From the NCBI RefSeq assembly GCF_000312045.1, contig NZ_HE978634.1:1792098-1856097 (forward strand): DNA of 64,000 bases, written 5' to 3'. Made by a program: the position numbers and the translations under genes. This DNA comes from Noviherbaspirillum massiliense JC206. GTDB taxonomy: Bacteria; Pseudomonadota; Gammaproteobacteria; Burkholderiales; Burkholderiaceae_D. A model generated the notes under the pieces. The model saw only the letters and a program-made list of their open reading frames with translations, was not told where the DNA came from and did not search any database. This document shows, one piece after another, positions 52,643-61,707 of the stretch; positions within the stretch are counted from its first letter, which is position 1, and each line of letters begins with the position of its first letter.

Positions 52643-52960
52643 TCAGGCGATGTCTTCAACCGGCTGGCAAGCCATCAGGATGGCCGCATGCGAATGCGCC
52701 AGTTCCCGGTCCTTGTGGTAATTGGTAAGCATGCCGAGAATTGCCCCGTCATCGAAACGGAAGCGCGCCAGCATCATGTTGCTGGTCGCAAGCTTGAGGA
52801 TTTGTGCATTGTTCAAGCCCTCCAGCAGATCAGCGATTTCGGCGCTGATGCCGAGACGGAAAATCGCGGTCGCCTTGTCGGAACGGATCATCTGCTGGGC
52901 CAGCATCAGATAGCTCAGATTGGCATCACGAATCTCAGCCATCATGTCATTTTTGTTCAT
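52643..52960 (-). CDS. flhD: Flagellar master regulator FlhD
   Basis: FlhD (105 aa) is the partner of FlhC. The start at 52960 (MNKNDMMAEIRDANLSYLML) matches the family; a much longer frame reaching 53203 has no support. Conserved blocks are LAQQMIRSDKATAIFRLGIS and LEGLNNAQILKLATSN. A 624-bp upstream gap with an inverted repeat and short tandem repeats is available for complex regulation. Confidence 0.98.
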   Translation of the reverse strand: MNKNDMMAEIRDANLSYLMLAQQMIRSDKATAIFRLGISAEIADLLEGLNNAQILKLATSNMMLARFRFDDGAILGMLTNYHKDRELAHSHAAILMACQPVEDIA

Positions 52961-53086
52961 GTGAATCTCCCTATTGCGGTCGTCTGGCTTATCGTTTGCG
53001 TTGCCAGTGAAGCCATTCTGAGTTGGCTGACTGCGGGGAGAAAATAGGCGCCAGTCGGTTTTTGTCGTCGGCGCCAATAGCGCCGC

Positions 53087-53109
53087 CGTGTAGGAATTTG
53101 TCCTACACG
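53087..53109. promoter_or_regulatory. Inverted repeat, candidate operator upstream of flhD
   Basis: Perfect 9-bp arms CGTGTAGGA-N5-TCCTACACG, about 130 bp before the flhD start. The inner TAGGA...TCCTA form resembles sites bound by NarL/LuxR-type response regulators (RcsAB box, GacA box), which control flhDC or motility in other bacteria. The binding protein here is unknown. Confidence 0.7.
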
Positions 53110-53240
53110 AACACGATGATGATGGGGGCGCACTGACTGGAGAGCGCGGGAAATGGCTTGGCGTCTGGGTTTGCGGACGATGAGGAGCATCGTCCTCGGT
53201 CACGGATTTACTTGCTCATAAGCAATTTTTTTATGTGTTT

Positions 53241-53260
53241 TTTGTATCTATTTGTATCTA
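53241..53260. repeat. Two tandem 10-bp repeats upstream of flhD
   Basis: TTTGTATCTA occurs twice in a row, exactly one DNA helical turn apart. It lies in the AT-rich flhDC upstream region and could be a pair of protein half-sites on one face of the helix. Confidence 0.7.
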
Positions 53261-53583
53261 CTTCCAACAACCAAAAACCTTAAAAGTGTTGCAGCAACGC
53301 AATACTTTCATCGCCTTCAGATGCTATATCGGCAGCATTTTTCCCAACTTTAGGGTTTCACAATAAATTTTTTCCTAATTTTTTCTTCTGTTTTTGCTTC
53401 TGCAGTTGTTTCCAAACAGAAATTATTCATAAGACTATTCCTGATAGGAAAAGTTCATTCTGATAAGCATCAAACCTTTGCACTGCGCTTCCCGCGAGAA
53501 ATATCCGGTAGATTTGGGAACGGCAAGACCCGCCCTCTTCTGCAGGCTGACTGTCTCAGGTGCTGAACGGTCGGGGCTTGGAA

Positions 53584-53808
53584 TTATCCGACGTTCTTTT
53601 CGACGGAGTGATTGGCGTTGAATTCGGCTTCTTCTGCCGCCGATAAGGCGTGGGTAAGAAATATGGAGCCACTGTCGCCGAACAATTCGAGCCCGCAGTG
53701 CGGGCAAGTGATCTTTCCACGTTCCCTGGAGGTTGAAAATTTCGGCCCGAACTGATTGATCTGGAACGGGCGCCTGCAGGTCGAGGATGGGCAGCGCTTG
53801 ATTGGCAT
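53584..53808 (-). CDS. Small zinc-ribbon protein
   Basis: A 74-aa protein with two Cys pairs (RCPSSTCRRPF and ITCPHCGLELF), consistent with one zinc ribbon. The ATG at 53808 was chosen because GAGGTTG lies 8 nt ahead; an upstream start at 53850 is possible. No enzymatic motif is visible, and the C-terminal part is acidic (SAAEEAEFNAN). It sits at the edge of the AT-rich pocket upstream of flhD and is on the same strand. Function unknown. Confidence 0.65.
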   Translation of the reverse strand: MPIKRCPSSTCRRPFQINQFGPKFSTSRERGKITCPHCGLELFGDSGSIFLTHALSAAEEAEFNANHSVEKNVG

Positions 53809-54145
53809 TTTTACAACCTCACTCTCAGAAAGGTTGAGATGAAAGAACACCCACGAAACCGAATTTTGTTTTGCCCTGCTAACTCTTTCTAAAGAAACAC
53901 TGATGAATTTTCGACAATAACAAGAATGCGCCTATAATTACGCGATGTCTTGTCAGACAGAATATTGATAAATTACAAATAACACAAGTGTTAACGGATT
54001 TCTTGAAACAAATGGTTACCCACAAATATTTACCTTAAGTTCCGCTGAGTTTGTAGTTAGTTAATATCAAAGAGTTTTATTGCGGTTAACAGCATTCCAG
54101 AATCGGCCTCGCTAGCAACTCCGACACATTCATAGTGCGCTTTCA
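53809..54145. other. AT-rich non-coding gap
   Basis: This 337-bp gap separates two divergent small genes. It is very AT-rich with runs such as ATTGATAAATTACAAATAAC. It probably contains promoters for both directions. I see no gene, tRNA or clear repeat in it. Confidence 0.5.
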
Positions 54146-54640
54146 ATGACAATCCGTAATGTCCTTTTCATCTGTACTGGAAATTCCGGCGGCAGTCTCA
54201 TCGCGGAAGCCTTGGTTACAGTACTAGGAAAAGGAAAATTCAAGGGATTTAGCGCCGGAACCCGTGCTGCTGGATTGATTAATCCATATGCACTGGAGCA
54301 GATCCGGAAAATCGGTTATCCCTTGGAAAACCTGCGCAGCAAGAGTGTTAACGAATTTGCGTCACTGAATGCGCCGCAGATCGACTACGTCATTACCGTA
54401 TGCGATTACGCAGCAGCCGAACTCTGCCCTGTCTGGACTGGTAACCCGCTTTCAGGCCATTGGCGAGTTGAACGGGCACTGGCGATGGCCGGCTCCCACG
54501 AAGAAAAGCGTGCGTCCTTCGAGAAGCTTTTCAATCAACTCCACGCGCGGGTAGAAGCTTTTGTGCGATTGCCGCATCAAAGCACCGATCGGCACGCACT
54601 GCAACAAGCAACGAAGTCGATCGACGACATGCTGGCCTGA
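54146..54640 (+). CDS. Arsenate-reductase/LMW-phosphatase homologue lacking the P-loop Arg
   Basis: A 164-aa protein of the thioredoxin-coupled ArsC/low-molecular-weight tyrosine phosphatase family. The N-terminus NVLFICTGNSGGSLIAEAL follows the family's active-site loop, but CTGNSARS has become CTGNSGGS, so the CX5R arginine is Gly16. The nucleophile Cys10 and the two resolving cysteines, Cys86 and Cys94 (TVCDYAAAELCPVW), remain, as does GHWRVE. Without the arginine, oxyanion binding and phosphatase or arsenate reductase activity should be weak or absent. There are no other ars genes nearby. It could be a decayed or repurposed enzyme. Confidence 0.85.
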   Translation: MTIRNVLFICTGNSGGSLIAEALVTVLGKGKFKGFSAGTRAAGLINPYALEQIRKIGYPLENLRSKSVNEFASLNAPQIDYVITVCDYAAAELCPVWTGNPLSGHWRVERALAMAGSHEEKRASFEKLFNQLHARVEAFVRLPHQSTDRHALQQATKSIDDMLA

Positions 54641-54968
54641 CACAGTCCCGCTTATCTTCTCGTATTCGCGCCTGCCGGCGAACTTCCTACCCTCCCCCGC
54701 CCAGACACCGGCCTCCGCATAGACATTAAAGACTACCAGGCCTCAATCGGACATACAGCTCCACCACTGCCTCATGGATCGCCTTCAGAGCACGGCTCTA
54801 TAGGGCGTGTTAAGCATCATTGACGCCGGTCAATATGCGCGTTGCCACCTAGCCCAACATTAGACATTGTTCTTAATGCAACAAATTCTTTCCGGAACGG
54901 TCTAGCGGATGCCCTCTGCTCTCGTGGCTTACGGCCCAATCCGGACACGGACTTGAGGGGTGATGATC
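54641..54968. other. Gap without recognised genes
   Basis: This 328-bp stretch contains no convincing reading frame, tRNA or repeat. A GAGGGG ribosome site at its end belongs to the small gene that follows. Confidence 0.5.
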
Positions 54969-55223
54969 ATGCGTTTTTTCGTGGACAGGAATTTCGTCGA
55001 GACCGACGCGAAGGTTTACGAATTTTCCACCTCAGCGCAAGCTGAAAATTTCATCAATTGCCTTATGGCTGAAAACGAAGTCTATTGCAGCCTGATTGTC
55101 AGGCCACTCAAGATTCATCCCAAGCCATCCGTTCTTCCCTTTACTTTTTGGGGCAAACTGCACCGATTCGTGCGCTATCTGCCGACCCGCTTTAACCTGC
55201 AAGATAAGCAGCACGCAGGCTAA
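54969..55223 (+). CDS. Hypothetical protein, 84 aa
   Basis: A small frame with a good ribosome site (GAGGGG, 8 nt before ATG). The sequence (FFVDRNFVETDAKVYEFSTS ... LIVRPLKI) has mixed strand/helix character and no membrane segment. I do not recognise the family. It lies between the ArsC-like gene and the tRNA gene in the accessory pocket. A real gene is plausible but not certain. Confidence 0.45.
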   Translation: MRFFVDRNFVETDAKVYEFSTSAQAENFINCLMAENEVYCSLIVRPLKIHPKPSVLPFTFWGKLHRFVRYLPTRFNLQDKQHAG

Positions 55224-55551
55224 ACCGACTAGAGGATTGGCGCAGCCGCCTGCGCCGGTTCTCGACCTGATACAAAGGCTCTTCGCAGCACACGTCGGCA
55301 GCCCGATTCAGCACCCTAGAACTGGCCGAGTATTGGTAGCGTCATAATGGATTGCGCCCCACTTCCGATCATCACTTCACCTGATTCGCAGTACGCTCCC
55401 TTCCCGCACGATCAACACGATTCACGGCCTGCGGGCTTCATACGTCAGCATAAATACCTAGGGGAGAAATTCGACGCCACCTTGAGAGCTCGCGCGCAAG
55501 CCACTCTCCTCTCTTTATACCGACCGCGTAATGCGATTGCGCCTCCAAATG
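55224..55551. other. Gap without recognised genes
   Basis: This 328-bp region between the small gene and the tRNA-Ser terminator has no recognisable gene. I looked for a duplicated tRNA 3' end, which would mark an integration site, and saw none here. Confidence 0.5.
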
Positions 55552-55577
55552 AAAAAAGCCCCTTACGGGGCTTTTTG
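55552..55577. terminator. Intrinsic terminator after tRNA-Ser
   Basis: A perfect stem AAAAAAGCCCC-TTAC-GGGGCTTTTT with A and T runs, functional on either strand. On the minus strand it lies directly after the tRNA 3' end. Confidence 0.88.
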
Positions 55578-55583
55578 CATTCC

Positions 55584-55678
55584 TGGCGGAGACGGAGGGA
55601 TTCGAACCCTCGATACAGGTTTAAAGCCCATATGCTTCCTTAGCAGGGAAGTGCCTTCGACCTCTCGGCCACGTCTCC
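55584..55678 (-). tRNA. serX-like tRNA-Ser(GCT): tRNA-Ser (anticodon GCT)
   Basis: On the minus strand the acceptor arm GGAGACG pairs with CGTCTCC, and CCA is encoded. The anticodon loop CTGCTAA gives GCT, which reads AGC/AGU serine codons. A long variable arm (about 20 nt) is present, as in serine tRNAs, and the T arm is GGGTTCGAATCCC. Total length is 95 nt. It has a good sigma-70 promoter upstream and a terminator downstream, so it is an independent unit. The symbol given is descriptive only. Confidence 0.93.
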
Positions 55679-55684
55679 ACACAT

Positions 55685-55713
55685 TAGAGCGGCATTACTG
55701 CAAGTCCGCTCTA
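55685..55713. repeat. Inverted repeat in the tRNA-Ser leader
   Basis: Perfect 8-bp arms TAGAGCGG / CCGCTCTA with a 13-nt loop, between the promoter and the mature tRNA 5' end. It may form in the precursor, or it may be the end of the lysC transcript. No T-run follows. Confidence 0.55.
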
Positions 55714-55725
55714 GTAAAGCTTGGC

Positions 55726-55754
55726 ATGATAACTTCTCAGGGTAACTTGGTCAA
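55726..55754 (-). promoter_or_regulatory. Sigma-70 promoter of tRNA-Ser
   Basis: On the minus strand: TTGACC-N17-TATCAT, one mismatch in the -35 and two in the -10 with ideal spacing, about 48 bp from the tRNA 5' end. It lies in the gap after the lysC stop. Confidence 0.75.
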
Positions 55755-55782
55755 TGGAACTATGCACCCAAGTTTACTTTGA

Positions 55783-57033
55783 TCAAGCTTTTTCCAGATC
55801 AAACGCCTTATGCAGCGCACGTACTGCCAACTCCATGTATTTTTCGTTGATCAATACGGAAATCTTGATTTCGGAAGTCGAGATCATCTGGATATTGATG
55901 CCCTCTTCCGACAAGGTCCGGAACATTTGCGAGGCGATGCCAACGTGGCTGCGCATGCCGACGCCGACGACTGACACTTTCGATACCTTGGTGTCACCTA
56001 CGATGCTGGCTGCGCCGATATGTGCCTTGACGCTCTTCTCCAGGATTTCCATGGCTTTCACGTATTCGCCGCGTGCGACCGTGAAGGTGAAATCAGTTTT
56101 GCCGTCGACCGACTGGTTCTGGATGATCATGTCGACTTCGATGTTGGAATCGGCAATGGGTCCCAGAATCTGGTAAGCGATGCCAGGCTTGTCGGGCACG
56201 CCGAGCACGGTAATCTTCGCTTCGTCGCGGTTAAAGGCGATGCCGGAGATGACGGCTTGTTCCATGTTTGTATCTTCCTCAAACGAAATCAGGGTGCCGG
56301 AAGCAGCTTCTTCTTCCAGCGGAATCATTGGGTCGGTCAGCGATGACAGCACACGGGTCGGCACCTTGTAATTGCCGGCAAATTCCACTGAGCGGATCTG
56401 CAGCACCTTGGAACCGAGCGATGCCATTTCCAGCATTTCCTCGAACGTGACTGTCTTGAGGCGGCGTGCTTCGGAAACGACGCGGGGATCAGTAGTATAG
56501 ACGCCGTCCACATCTGTGTAGATCAGGCACTCCTGCGCTTTCAGTGCGGCTGCAACAGCAACAGCCGAGGTGTCTGACCCGCCCCGCCCGAGTGTGGTGA
56601 TATTGCCGGCATCGTCCACGCCCTGGAAGCCGGTAATGATAACGATCTTGCCTTCTGCTAAATCCTTGCGCACGCGCGCATCGTCGATCGACTGGATGCG
56701 CGCCTTGGTGTACGCGGAATCGGTTTTGATGGGCACCTGCCAGCCTGCATAGGAAACTGCTTTCTTCCCTGTCATCTGCAACGCCATCGACAGCAGCGCA
56801 ACCGATACCTGCTCGCCGGTGGAAGCCAGCATGTCAAGCTCGCGTGGGTCCGGTTGCGGCATGATTTCCTTCGCAAGCGCAATCAGTCGATTGGTTTCGC
56901 CGGACATGGCGGAAGGAACAACAACGATTTGATGGCCGGCGTCATGCCATTTGGCGACGCGCTTGGCGACATTTTTGATGCGCTCGGTCGAGCCCATCGA
57001 GGTACCGCCGTATTTGTGAACGATTAAAGCCAT
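55783..57033 (-). CDS. lysC: Aspartate kinase
   Basis: A 416-aa aspartokinase, first enzyme of Lys/Thr/Met synthesis. The N-terminal kinase signature VHKYGGTSMGSTERIKNVA and the ATP-site region GRGGSDTSAVAVAAAL are clear. Two C-terminal ACT domains follow (about residues 265-335 and 345-410), consistent with feedback control by amino acids. There is no leader resembling a lysine riboswitch in the 139 bp upstream. It is the last gene of the cysS-accA-tilS-lysC block. Confidence 0.97.
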   Translation of the reverse strand: MALIVHKYGGTSMGSTERIKNVAKRVAKWHDAGHQIVVVPSAMSGETNRLIALAKEIMPQPDPRELDMLASTGEQVSVALLSMALQMTGKKAVSYAGWQVPIKTDSAYTKARIQSIDDARVRKDLAEGKIVIITGFQGVDDAGNITTLGRGGSDTSAVAVAAALKAQECLIYTDVDGVYTTDPRVVSEARRLKTVTFEEMLEMASLGSKVLQIRSVEFAGNYKVPTRVLSSLTDPMIPLEEEAASGTLISFEEDTNMEQAVISGIAFNRDEAKITVLGVPDKPGIAYQILGPIADSNIEVDMIIQNQSVDGKTDFTFTVARGEYVKAMEILEKSVKAHIGAASIVGDTKVSKVSVVGVGMRSHVGIASQMFRTLSEEGINIQMISTSEIKISVLINEKYMELAVRALHKAFDLEKA

Positions 57034-57172
57034 GGGGGTTAAGGAACTGGGCTTGGAGATTAAGAATTTTGAAAAAAATCAACCCTTTACTTTACCTGTT
57101 GCAAGGCAAGATGACAAGGCCATAATGGCAAAAAGAAGGACGCAAGCCGGAATAAATTCAGAAAAAGAGGCT

Positions 57173-58636
57173 TTAGCTGGAGGTGCTTGTCCAGATGAAA
57201 TGAATGCCTTGCTCAGCCCTCTTCTGGTTCGCAGACCAATTCATTCCTATTCCAGCCGCAAACAGCAAATCATCCGAGGCAGTCACAACAAGCGGCAATC
57301 GTTCACGCTCCCAGGCGGGGACATTCAAAGCCTGGTAATGCTGCTTCAGACTTCTCGTCGGCCGGTTTGCCGCCAGTTTCAGGCGCTCCCCTCCCTGCCG
57401 GAGTCGGATCACCATGTCTTCCCCACGCAACCAGTCAGGGTCGACGCCCCCCGCAGCCGATTCAACATGCAGGGTGCCGCCGAAATCCTCGAAATGCAAG
57501 CGGGCTTCACCATTCCAACGGAACATCACGGGAGCAGGAGTCGATACTTCGGCGAAGCTGCGAGGCGTGAGGAAGATTCGGTTGCGATGTCGCCGGATCT
57601 CGCAATCTGCGTGCGTGATACGGATGCGCGCATCTTCCCTGGCATTGAGCAACTGGACCCGCATCTCGGTCAACCATGCCGTGCTCGGCATGCGACTCCC
57701 GTGCAAATCAAGCCAATGGCGCAGAAGGTTATCCATCCTGTCTGCGTCAAGTCGTTTTAAGCGGTCGACAAGAATTGATTTCCCGTCCACGCAGGCCACA
57801 AGATCTTGTGCCGCAAGCTGATCCAGCAGGCGCTGCGCTGCTTGTGCATGCCGGGCAGAGCGCGCAAGCCGCTGCTGAAAGCCGGGGAAATAACGGTCAA
57901 GCTCCGGCATGACGTGTCGGCGCAATGCATTGCGGGCATAACGTGGATCGGCATTCGATTCATCTTCAATGAAAGCAATGCCGCGCTCGACAATGAATGC
58001 TTGGAGGTCGCCGCGGGTCACTGCCAGCAAGGGTCGCCCCATGAGCAAATCCGGATCGCCAAGAAGCTCGGGAGCCGTATTCAGTAAATCCATACCCGAG
58101 ATGCCGGCGACGCCGGAGCCACGCAGAAGCTGCAGCAGGACCGTTTCAGCCTGGTCGTCCTGCTGGTGCGCAGTCAAGAGCAAGGGCACTTTATGCTTGC
58201 GGCAAAGCGCGCCGAGTGTGGCATAGCGCCCGACGCGCGCCGCCTCCTCCAAGCCGCTCCTGTCGCGATCCTTCAGACTGATGCGATCTGCATCGAATGC
58301 GATGCCGAGCTCGCGGCACTGCCGTTCGCAATGAGCGAGCCATGCATCTGCATTCGCACTGATGCCATGATGAACGTGAAACGCAAAAAGCTTGATGCGG
58401 TGGGCAGCCGCATAATCATGCGCAAGATGCAGCAAGGCGGAAGAGTCAAGTCCTCCGCTATATGCGACCGCCATTGATAAGGAATGCTCAGCCTGACCAA
58501 ATGACTCAGACGGCTTATCCGCCGTGGCGTACAAATCAGTCCGGCTGCGGCCCGCACCAAGAGAAACGCGCGTTCGGATGATTCCCAACGCGCGTTCGAA
58601 TTCTTCCGTGACCGACATTACCGGCTTGGACGCCAC
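57173..58636 (-). CDS. tilS: tRNA(Ile)-lysidine synthase TilS
   Basis: TilS (487 aa) converts the anticodon C34 of tRNA-Ile(CAU) to lysidine. The PP-loop motif SGGLDSSALLHLAHD is near residue 60. The central substrate-binding domain (EDESNADPRYARNALRRHVMPEL, with the conserved RN-x-LR) and the C-terminal domains are present. It starts 3 bp after accA, a common arrangement in betaproteobacteria. It is essential in most bacteria. Confidence 0.96.
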   Translation of the reverse strand: MASKPVMSVTEEFERALGIIRTRVSLGAGRSRTDLYATADKPSESFGQAEHSLSMAVAYSGGLDSSALLHLAHDYAAAHRIKLFAFHVHHGISANADAWLAHCERQCRELGIAFDADRISLKDRDRSGLEEAARVGRYATLGALCRKHKVPLLLTAHQQDDQAETVLLQLLRGSGVAGISGMDLLNTAPELLGDPDLLMGRPLLAVTRGDLQAFIVERGIAFIEDESNADPRYARNALRRHVMPELDRYFPGFQQRLARSARHAQAAQRLLDQLAAQDLVACVDGKSILVDRLKRLDADRMDNLLRHWLDLHGSRMPSTAWLTEMRVQLLNAREDARIRITHADCEIRRHRNRIFLTPRSFAEVSTPAPVMFRWNGEARLHFEDFGGTLHVESAAGGVDPDWLRGEDMVIRLRQGGERLKLAANRPTRSLKQHYQALNVPAWERERLPLVVTASDDLLFAAGIGMNWSANQKRAEQGIHFIWTSTSS

Positions 58637-58639
58637 GAA

Positions 58640-59614
58640 TTATTCCGGAGACGAAATTTCCTTGAATTTGCCGTAACTCATGAGTTTTTCATGGCGCGCG
58701 GCAAGCAACTCCTTCGGTTTCATGCCCTGCACTTGACGCAAGCTGTCGGCGAGCGCGCGCTTGAGCAGCACGGCCATTTGTTTCGGGTCGCGATGCGCAC
58801 CACCCAAAGGCTCATTGACGATCTTGTCGATCAGATTCATGGCCTTCAGACGATGGGCTGTCAGTCCGAGCGCTTCGGCCGCATCCGCAGCACGCTCCGC
58901 GGTTTTCCAGAGAATCGAAGCACAGCCTTCCGGCGAAATGACCGAATAGGTCGCGTACTGCAGCATCAGCACCACGTCGCCAACGGCAATCGCCAACGCT
59001 CCGCCCGATCCGCCTTCACCAATGATGGTGGCGATGAGAGGCACCTTCAATTCGGCCATCACATACAGGTTGTGTCCGATCGCTTCCGACTGGCCGCGCT
59101 CTTCCGCATCAATGCCGGGAAAGGCGCCGGGAGTATCAACGAAGGTGAAAATCGGCAGGCCGAATTTTTCGGCAAGCTTCATCAGGCGCATTGCCTTACG
59201 GTAGCCCTCCGGCTTGGGCATGCCGAAGTTGCGTAATGCACGCTCTTTCGTATCCCGGCCCTTCTGATGGCCGATCACCATGCAAGCTTGACCATTGAAT
59301 CGAGCCAATCCGCCGACGATCGACAAGTCGTCGGCATAACTGCGATCGCCATGCAATTCATGAAAATCCGTGAAGATTTCATTCACATAGTCCATGGTAT
59401 AGGGACGTTGCGGGTGGCGCGCAATCTGGGAAACCTGCCATGGAGTCAGCTTGGAGTAGATGTCCTTGGTCAGTTGCTGGCTCTTCTTCGACAGGCGATC
59501 GATTTCTTCGGAGATATCGACTGCCGAGTCATCCTGTACGAAGCGCAATTCCTCGATCTTGCTTTCCAGTTCGGCAACTGGTTGCTCAAAACCGAGAAAA
59601 GTGGTTTTACTCAT
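58640..59614 (-). CDS. accA: Acetyl-CoA carboxylase carboxyltransferase subunit alpha
   Basis: AccA (324 aa) is one half of the carboxyltransferase that makes malonyl-CoA for fatty acid synthesis. The family sequence is strongly conserved ([57 protein letters not shown]). Two adjacent Gly-rich loops form the CoA/biotin oxyanion pocket. It is complete and lies between the glycosylase and tilS. Its partner accD is not in the window. Confidence 0.98.
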   Translation of the reverse strand: MSKTTFLGFEQPVAELESKIEELRFVQDDSAVDISEEIDRLSKKSQQLTKDIYSKLTPWQVSQIARHPQRPYTMDYVNEIFTDFHELHGDRSYADDLSIVGGLARFNGQACMVIGHQKGRDTKERALRNFGMPKPEGYRKAMRLMKLAEKFGLPIFTFVDTPGAFPGIDAEERGQSEAIGHNLYVMAELKVPLIATIIGEGGSGGALAIAVGDVVLMLQYATYSVISPEGCASILWKTAERAADAAEALGLTAHRLKAMNLIDKIVNEPLGGAHRDPKQMAVLLKRALADSLRQVQGMKPKELLAARHEKLMSYGKFKEISSPE

Positions 59615-59653
59615 CGTGGCTCCTTTGCCTCAATGCGAGTAGATATTTGTAAT

Positions 59654-60304
59654 TCAATATGTGACAGGTGCCGGATCCAGGCTGCGCCACAAATACCAGG
59701 TAGCGACGGTGCGCCACGGCTCCCAGTTGGCCGCCACTTCACGCGCATCGCTGCGCGACACCGGTTCGCCTGAAAAATAATTGATGCTGATGCCTTTTAG
59801 CAGGCCCAAGTCATCCAAGGGCAGAACATTTGGGCGGAGAAGATTAAATATCAAAAACATCTCCGCTGTCCAGCGTCCGATGCCGCGAATCTGGATCAAC
59901 TCCGCGATGACGTCTTCGTCCGCCATCTCTGCCCATTTATCGACATGGACCCGCTTGGCTTTGAAATGTTCTGCCAAATCAATGATGTACTCTGCCTTGC
60001 GCTTGGACAGACCGCACAAGGCAAGCTTCTCGTTTCCCGCCTTTAGAAACTGCGCAGGCGTGCATTTTGGACACACTTCAATAACGCGTTGCCAAACGGC
60101 ATCGGCCGCCTTTACAGAAATCTGTTGTCCAACAATGGAGCGAGCCAAAGTTGTAAATGGCTCACCGCGCCCGACCAGATGCAAATCGCCAAACTGCGGG
60201 ATCAGCTTGCGCATGATGCGGTCGCGCTTCATCAGCTCGCTCTTTGCATCCTGCCAATATGCAGGCACGGAAATGCTCAGCTCGGCGTGTCCGGATTTCC
60301 CCAT
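59654..60304 (-). CDS. DNA-3-methyladenine glycosylase (HhH-GPD, AlkA-type)
   Basis: A 216-aa base-excision glycosylase of the HhH-GPD superfamily. The helix-hairpin-helix is IRGIGRWTAEMFLIF and the catalytic Asp is in LPLDDLGLLKGI. The N-terminal SIVGQQISVKAADAVW is also typical. No iron-sulfur Cys cluster is present. The ATG at 60304 avoids overlap with cysS, but a GTG at 60325 would give a 16-bp overlap and is possible. It removes alkylated purines, probably as part of general DNA repair. Confidence 0.92.
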   Translation of the reverse strand: MGKSGHAELSISVPAYWQDAKSELMKRDRIMRKLIPQFGDLHLVGRGEPFTTLARSIVGQQISVKAADAVWQRVIEVCPKCTPAQFLKAGNEKLALCGLSKRKAEYIIDLAEHFKAKRVHVDKWAEMADEDVIAELIQIRGIGRWTAEMFLIFNLLRPNVLPLDDLGLLKGISINYFSGEPVSRSDAREVAANWEPWRTVATWYLWRSLDPAPVTY

Positions 60305-60309
60305 GCCGT

Positions 60310-61707
60310 CTACGCCCTTCGCCACTCAGTAACACCGCCCGGCCTGTCCTCGAGGATGATTCCTTCGGCAAGCAGTTCAGCGCGGATGCGATCCGCCTCA
60401 GCAAAATTCTTTGCTTTCTTCGCCACCGTCCTTGCCGCAATCCTGTCGAGAATCGCTGCCTCATTGGTGGCCTCATTCCCGGCGCTTGCGGGACCTGCGT
60501 GGAGAAACGCTTGAGGATTGCGCTCGAGCAACCCAAGCGCGCCGGCAAGCATTTTCAGCTGGCGTGCCGCGGCCTTCGACTTGGTCTTGTTGACTTCATT
60601 TACCAGATCGAACAGCACCGCGATTGCAACCGGTGTATTGAAATCATCATTCATCGCTTCAAAAAACCGCTGCGCATGCGGCTCTTCGCGATCCAGCGGA
60701 GCTGCATCCGCATCTACCTCCTTGAGCGCCGTGTACAAGCGCGTCAACGCATGTTTTGCATCATCAAGATGCGCATCGGAATAATTGAGCGGGCTACGGT
60801 AATGGGCGCGCAGAATAAAGAAGCGCACCACTTCAGCATCGTATTCTTTCAGCACATCGCGGATCGTGAAAAAATTGCCGAGGGATTTCGACATCTTTTC
60901 ATTGTCGACCCGGACGAAGCCGTTATGTATCCAGTAGTTGACGAAGGTCGCGCGATTCGCCCCTTCCGACTGGGCGATTTCGTTTTCATGATGGGGAAAT
61001 TGCAAATCCTGTCCGCCGCCGTGAATGTCGAAATGCTCTCCAAGCAAGTCACAACTCATTGCCGAACATTCAATATGCCAACCGGGTCGTCCCTTGCCCC
61101 AGCGCGATTCCCACTTCACCTCATCAGGCTCGGATTCCTTCGCTGCCTTCCACAGGACAAAATCGAGCGGATCGCGCTTGCCCGTGTTCAGATCGACGCG
61201 CTCCCCGGCGCGCAAATCATCCAGCGACTTCCCTGACAACTTGCCATACCCCGGGAAATCCCGTACTGAATAATTCACGTCGCCATCTGCGGCCTGATAG
61301 GCCAGACCGTTTTGCTCGAGCTTTTCGATCATGCCGAGCATCTGCGGCACGAACCGGGTTGCACGCGGCTCATGATCCGGCTTTTGTACGCCGAGGGCTG
61401 CCGCATCTTCTTCCATCGCAGAGATGAAGCGTTGCGTCAGCTGAGAAATCGATTCGCCGTTCTCGACGGCACGCTTGATGATCTTGTCATCGATGTCGGT
61501 AATGTTGCGCACATAAGTGACTTCATAACCGGAAGCGCGCATCCACCGCTGGATCATATCGAACACCACCATCACACGCGCATGCCCGAGGTGGCAGTAG
61601 TCATACACGGTCATGCCGCACACATACATGCGCACCTTGCCGGGCTGCATGGGAATAAAGATCTGCTTTTCACGCGCAAGCGTGTTGTAGATTTTGAGCG
61701 CACTCAT
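60310..61707 (-). CDS. cysS: Cysteinyl-tRNA synthetase
   Basis: CysRS (465 aa) is a class I synthetase. The HIGH-like motif is in [18 protein letters not shown] and KMSKS is present as [12 protein letters not shown]. The zinc-binding residues are visible: Cys in VCGMTVY, Cys in [11 protein letters not shown] and HH in [12 protein letters not shown]. It is the first gene of the minus-strand housekeeping block. Confidence 0.98.
   Translation of the reverse strand: MSALKIYNTLAREKQIFIPMQPGKVRMYVCGMTVYDYCHLGHARVMVVFDMIQRWMRASGYEVTYVRNITDIDDKIIKRAVENGESISQLTQRFISAMEEDAAALGVQKPDHEPRATRFVPQMLGMIEKLEQNGLAYQAADGDVNYSVRDFPGYGKLSGKSLDDLRAGERVDLNTGKRDPLDFVLWKAAKESEPDEVKWESRWGKGRPGWHIECSAMSCDLLGEHFDIHGGGQDLQFPHHENEIAQSEGANRATFVNYWIHNGFVRVDNEKMSKSLGNFFTIRDVLKEYDAEVVRFFILRAHYRSPLNYSDAHLDDAKHALTRLYTALKEVDADAAPLDREEPHAQRFFEAMNDDFNTPVAIAVLFDLVNEVNKTKSKAAARQLKMLAGALGLLERNPQAFLHAGPASAGNEATNEAAILDRIAARTVAKKAKNFAEADRIRAELLAEGIILEDRPGGVTEWRRA

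Larger units (their letters stand above)
52961..53583. promoter_or_regulatory. Long AT-rich flhDC upstream region
   Basis: No convincing gene is present in this 620-bp region. AT content rises sharply from about 53215. It contains a 9-bp inverted repeat (53087-53109), a GC-rich hairpin (GGCGCC-AATA-GCGCC type, near 53070), a 10-bp tandem repeat (53241-53260) and a small palindrome GTTGC-A-GCAAC (53288-53298). It probably holds the flhDC promoter and binding sites for regulators, but no single -35/-10 pair can be chosen with confidence. Confidence 0.6.

Noticed and set aside
55347-55643. Small plus-strand frame overlapping the tRNA gene
   Set aside because: It runs into tRNA-Ser and its terminator and lacks a ribosome site.
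57034-57172. Lysine riboswitch ahead of lysC
   Set aside because: The gap is only 139 bp and lacks the recognisable L-box core; no supporting structure was seen.
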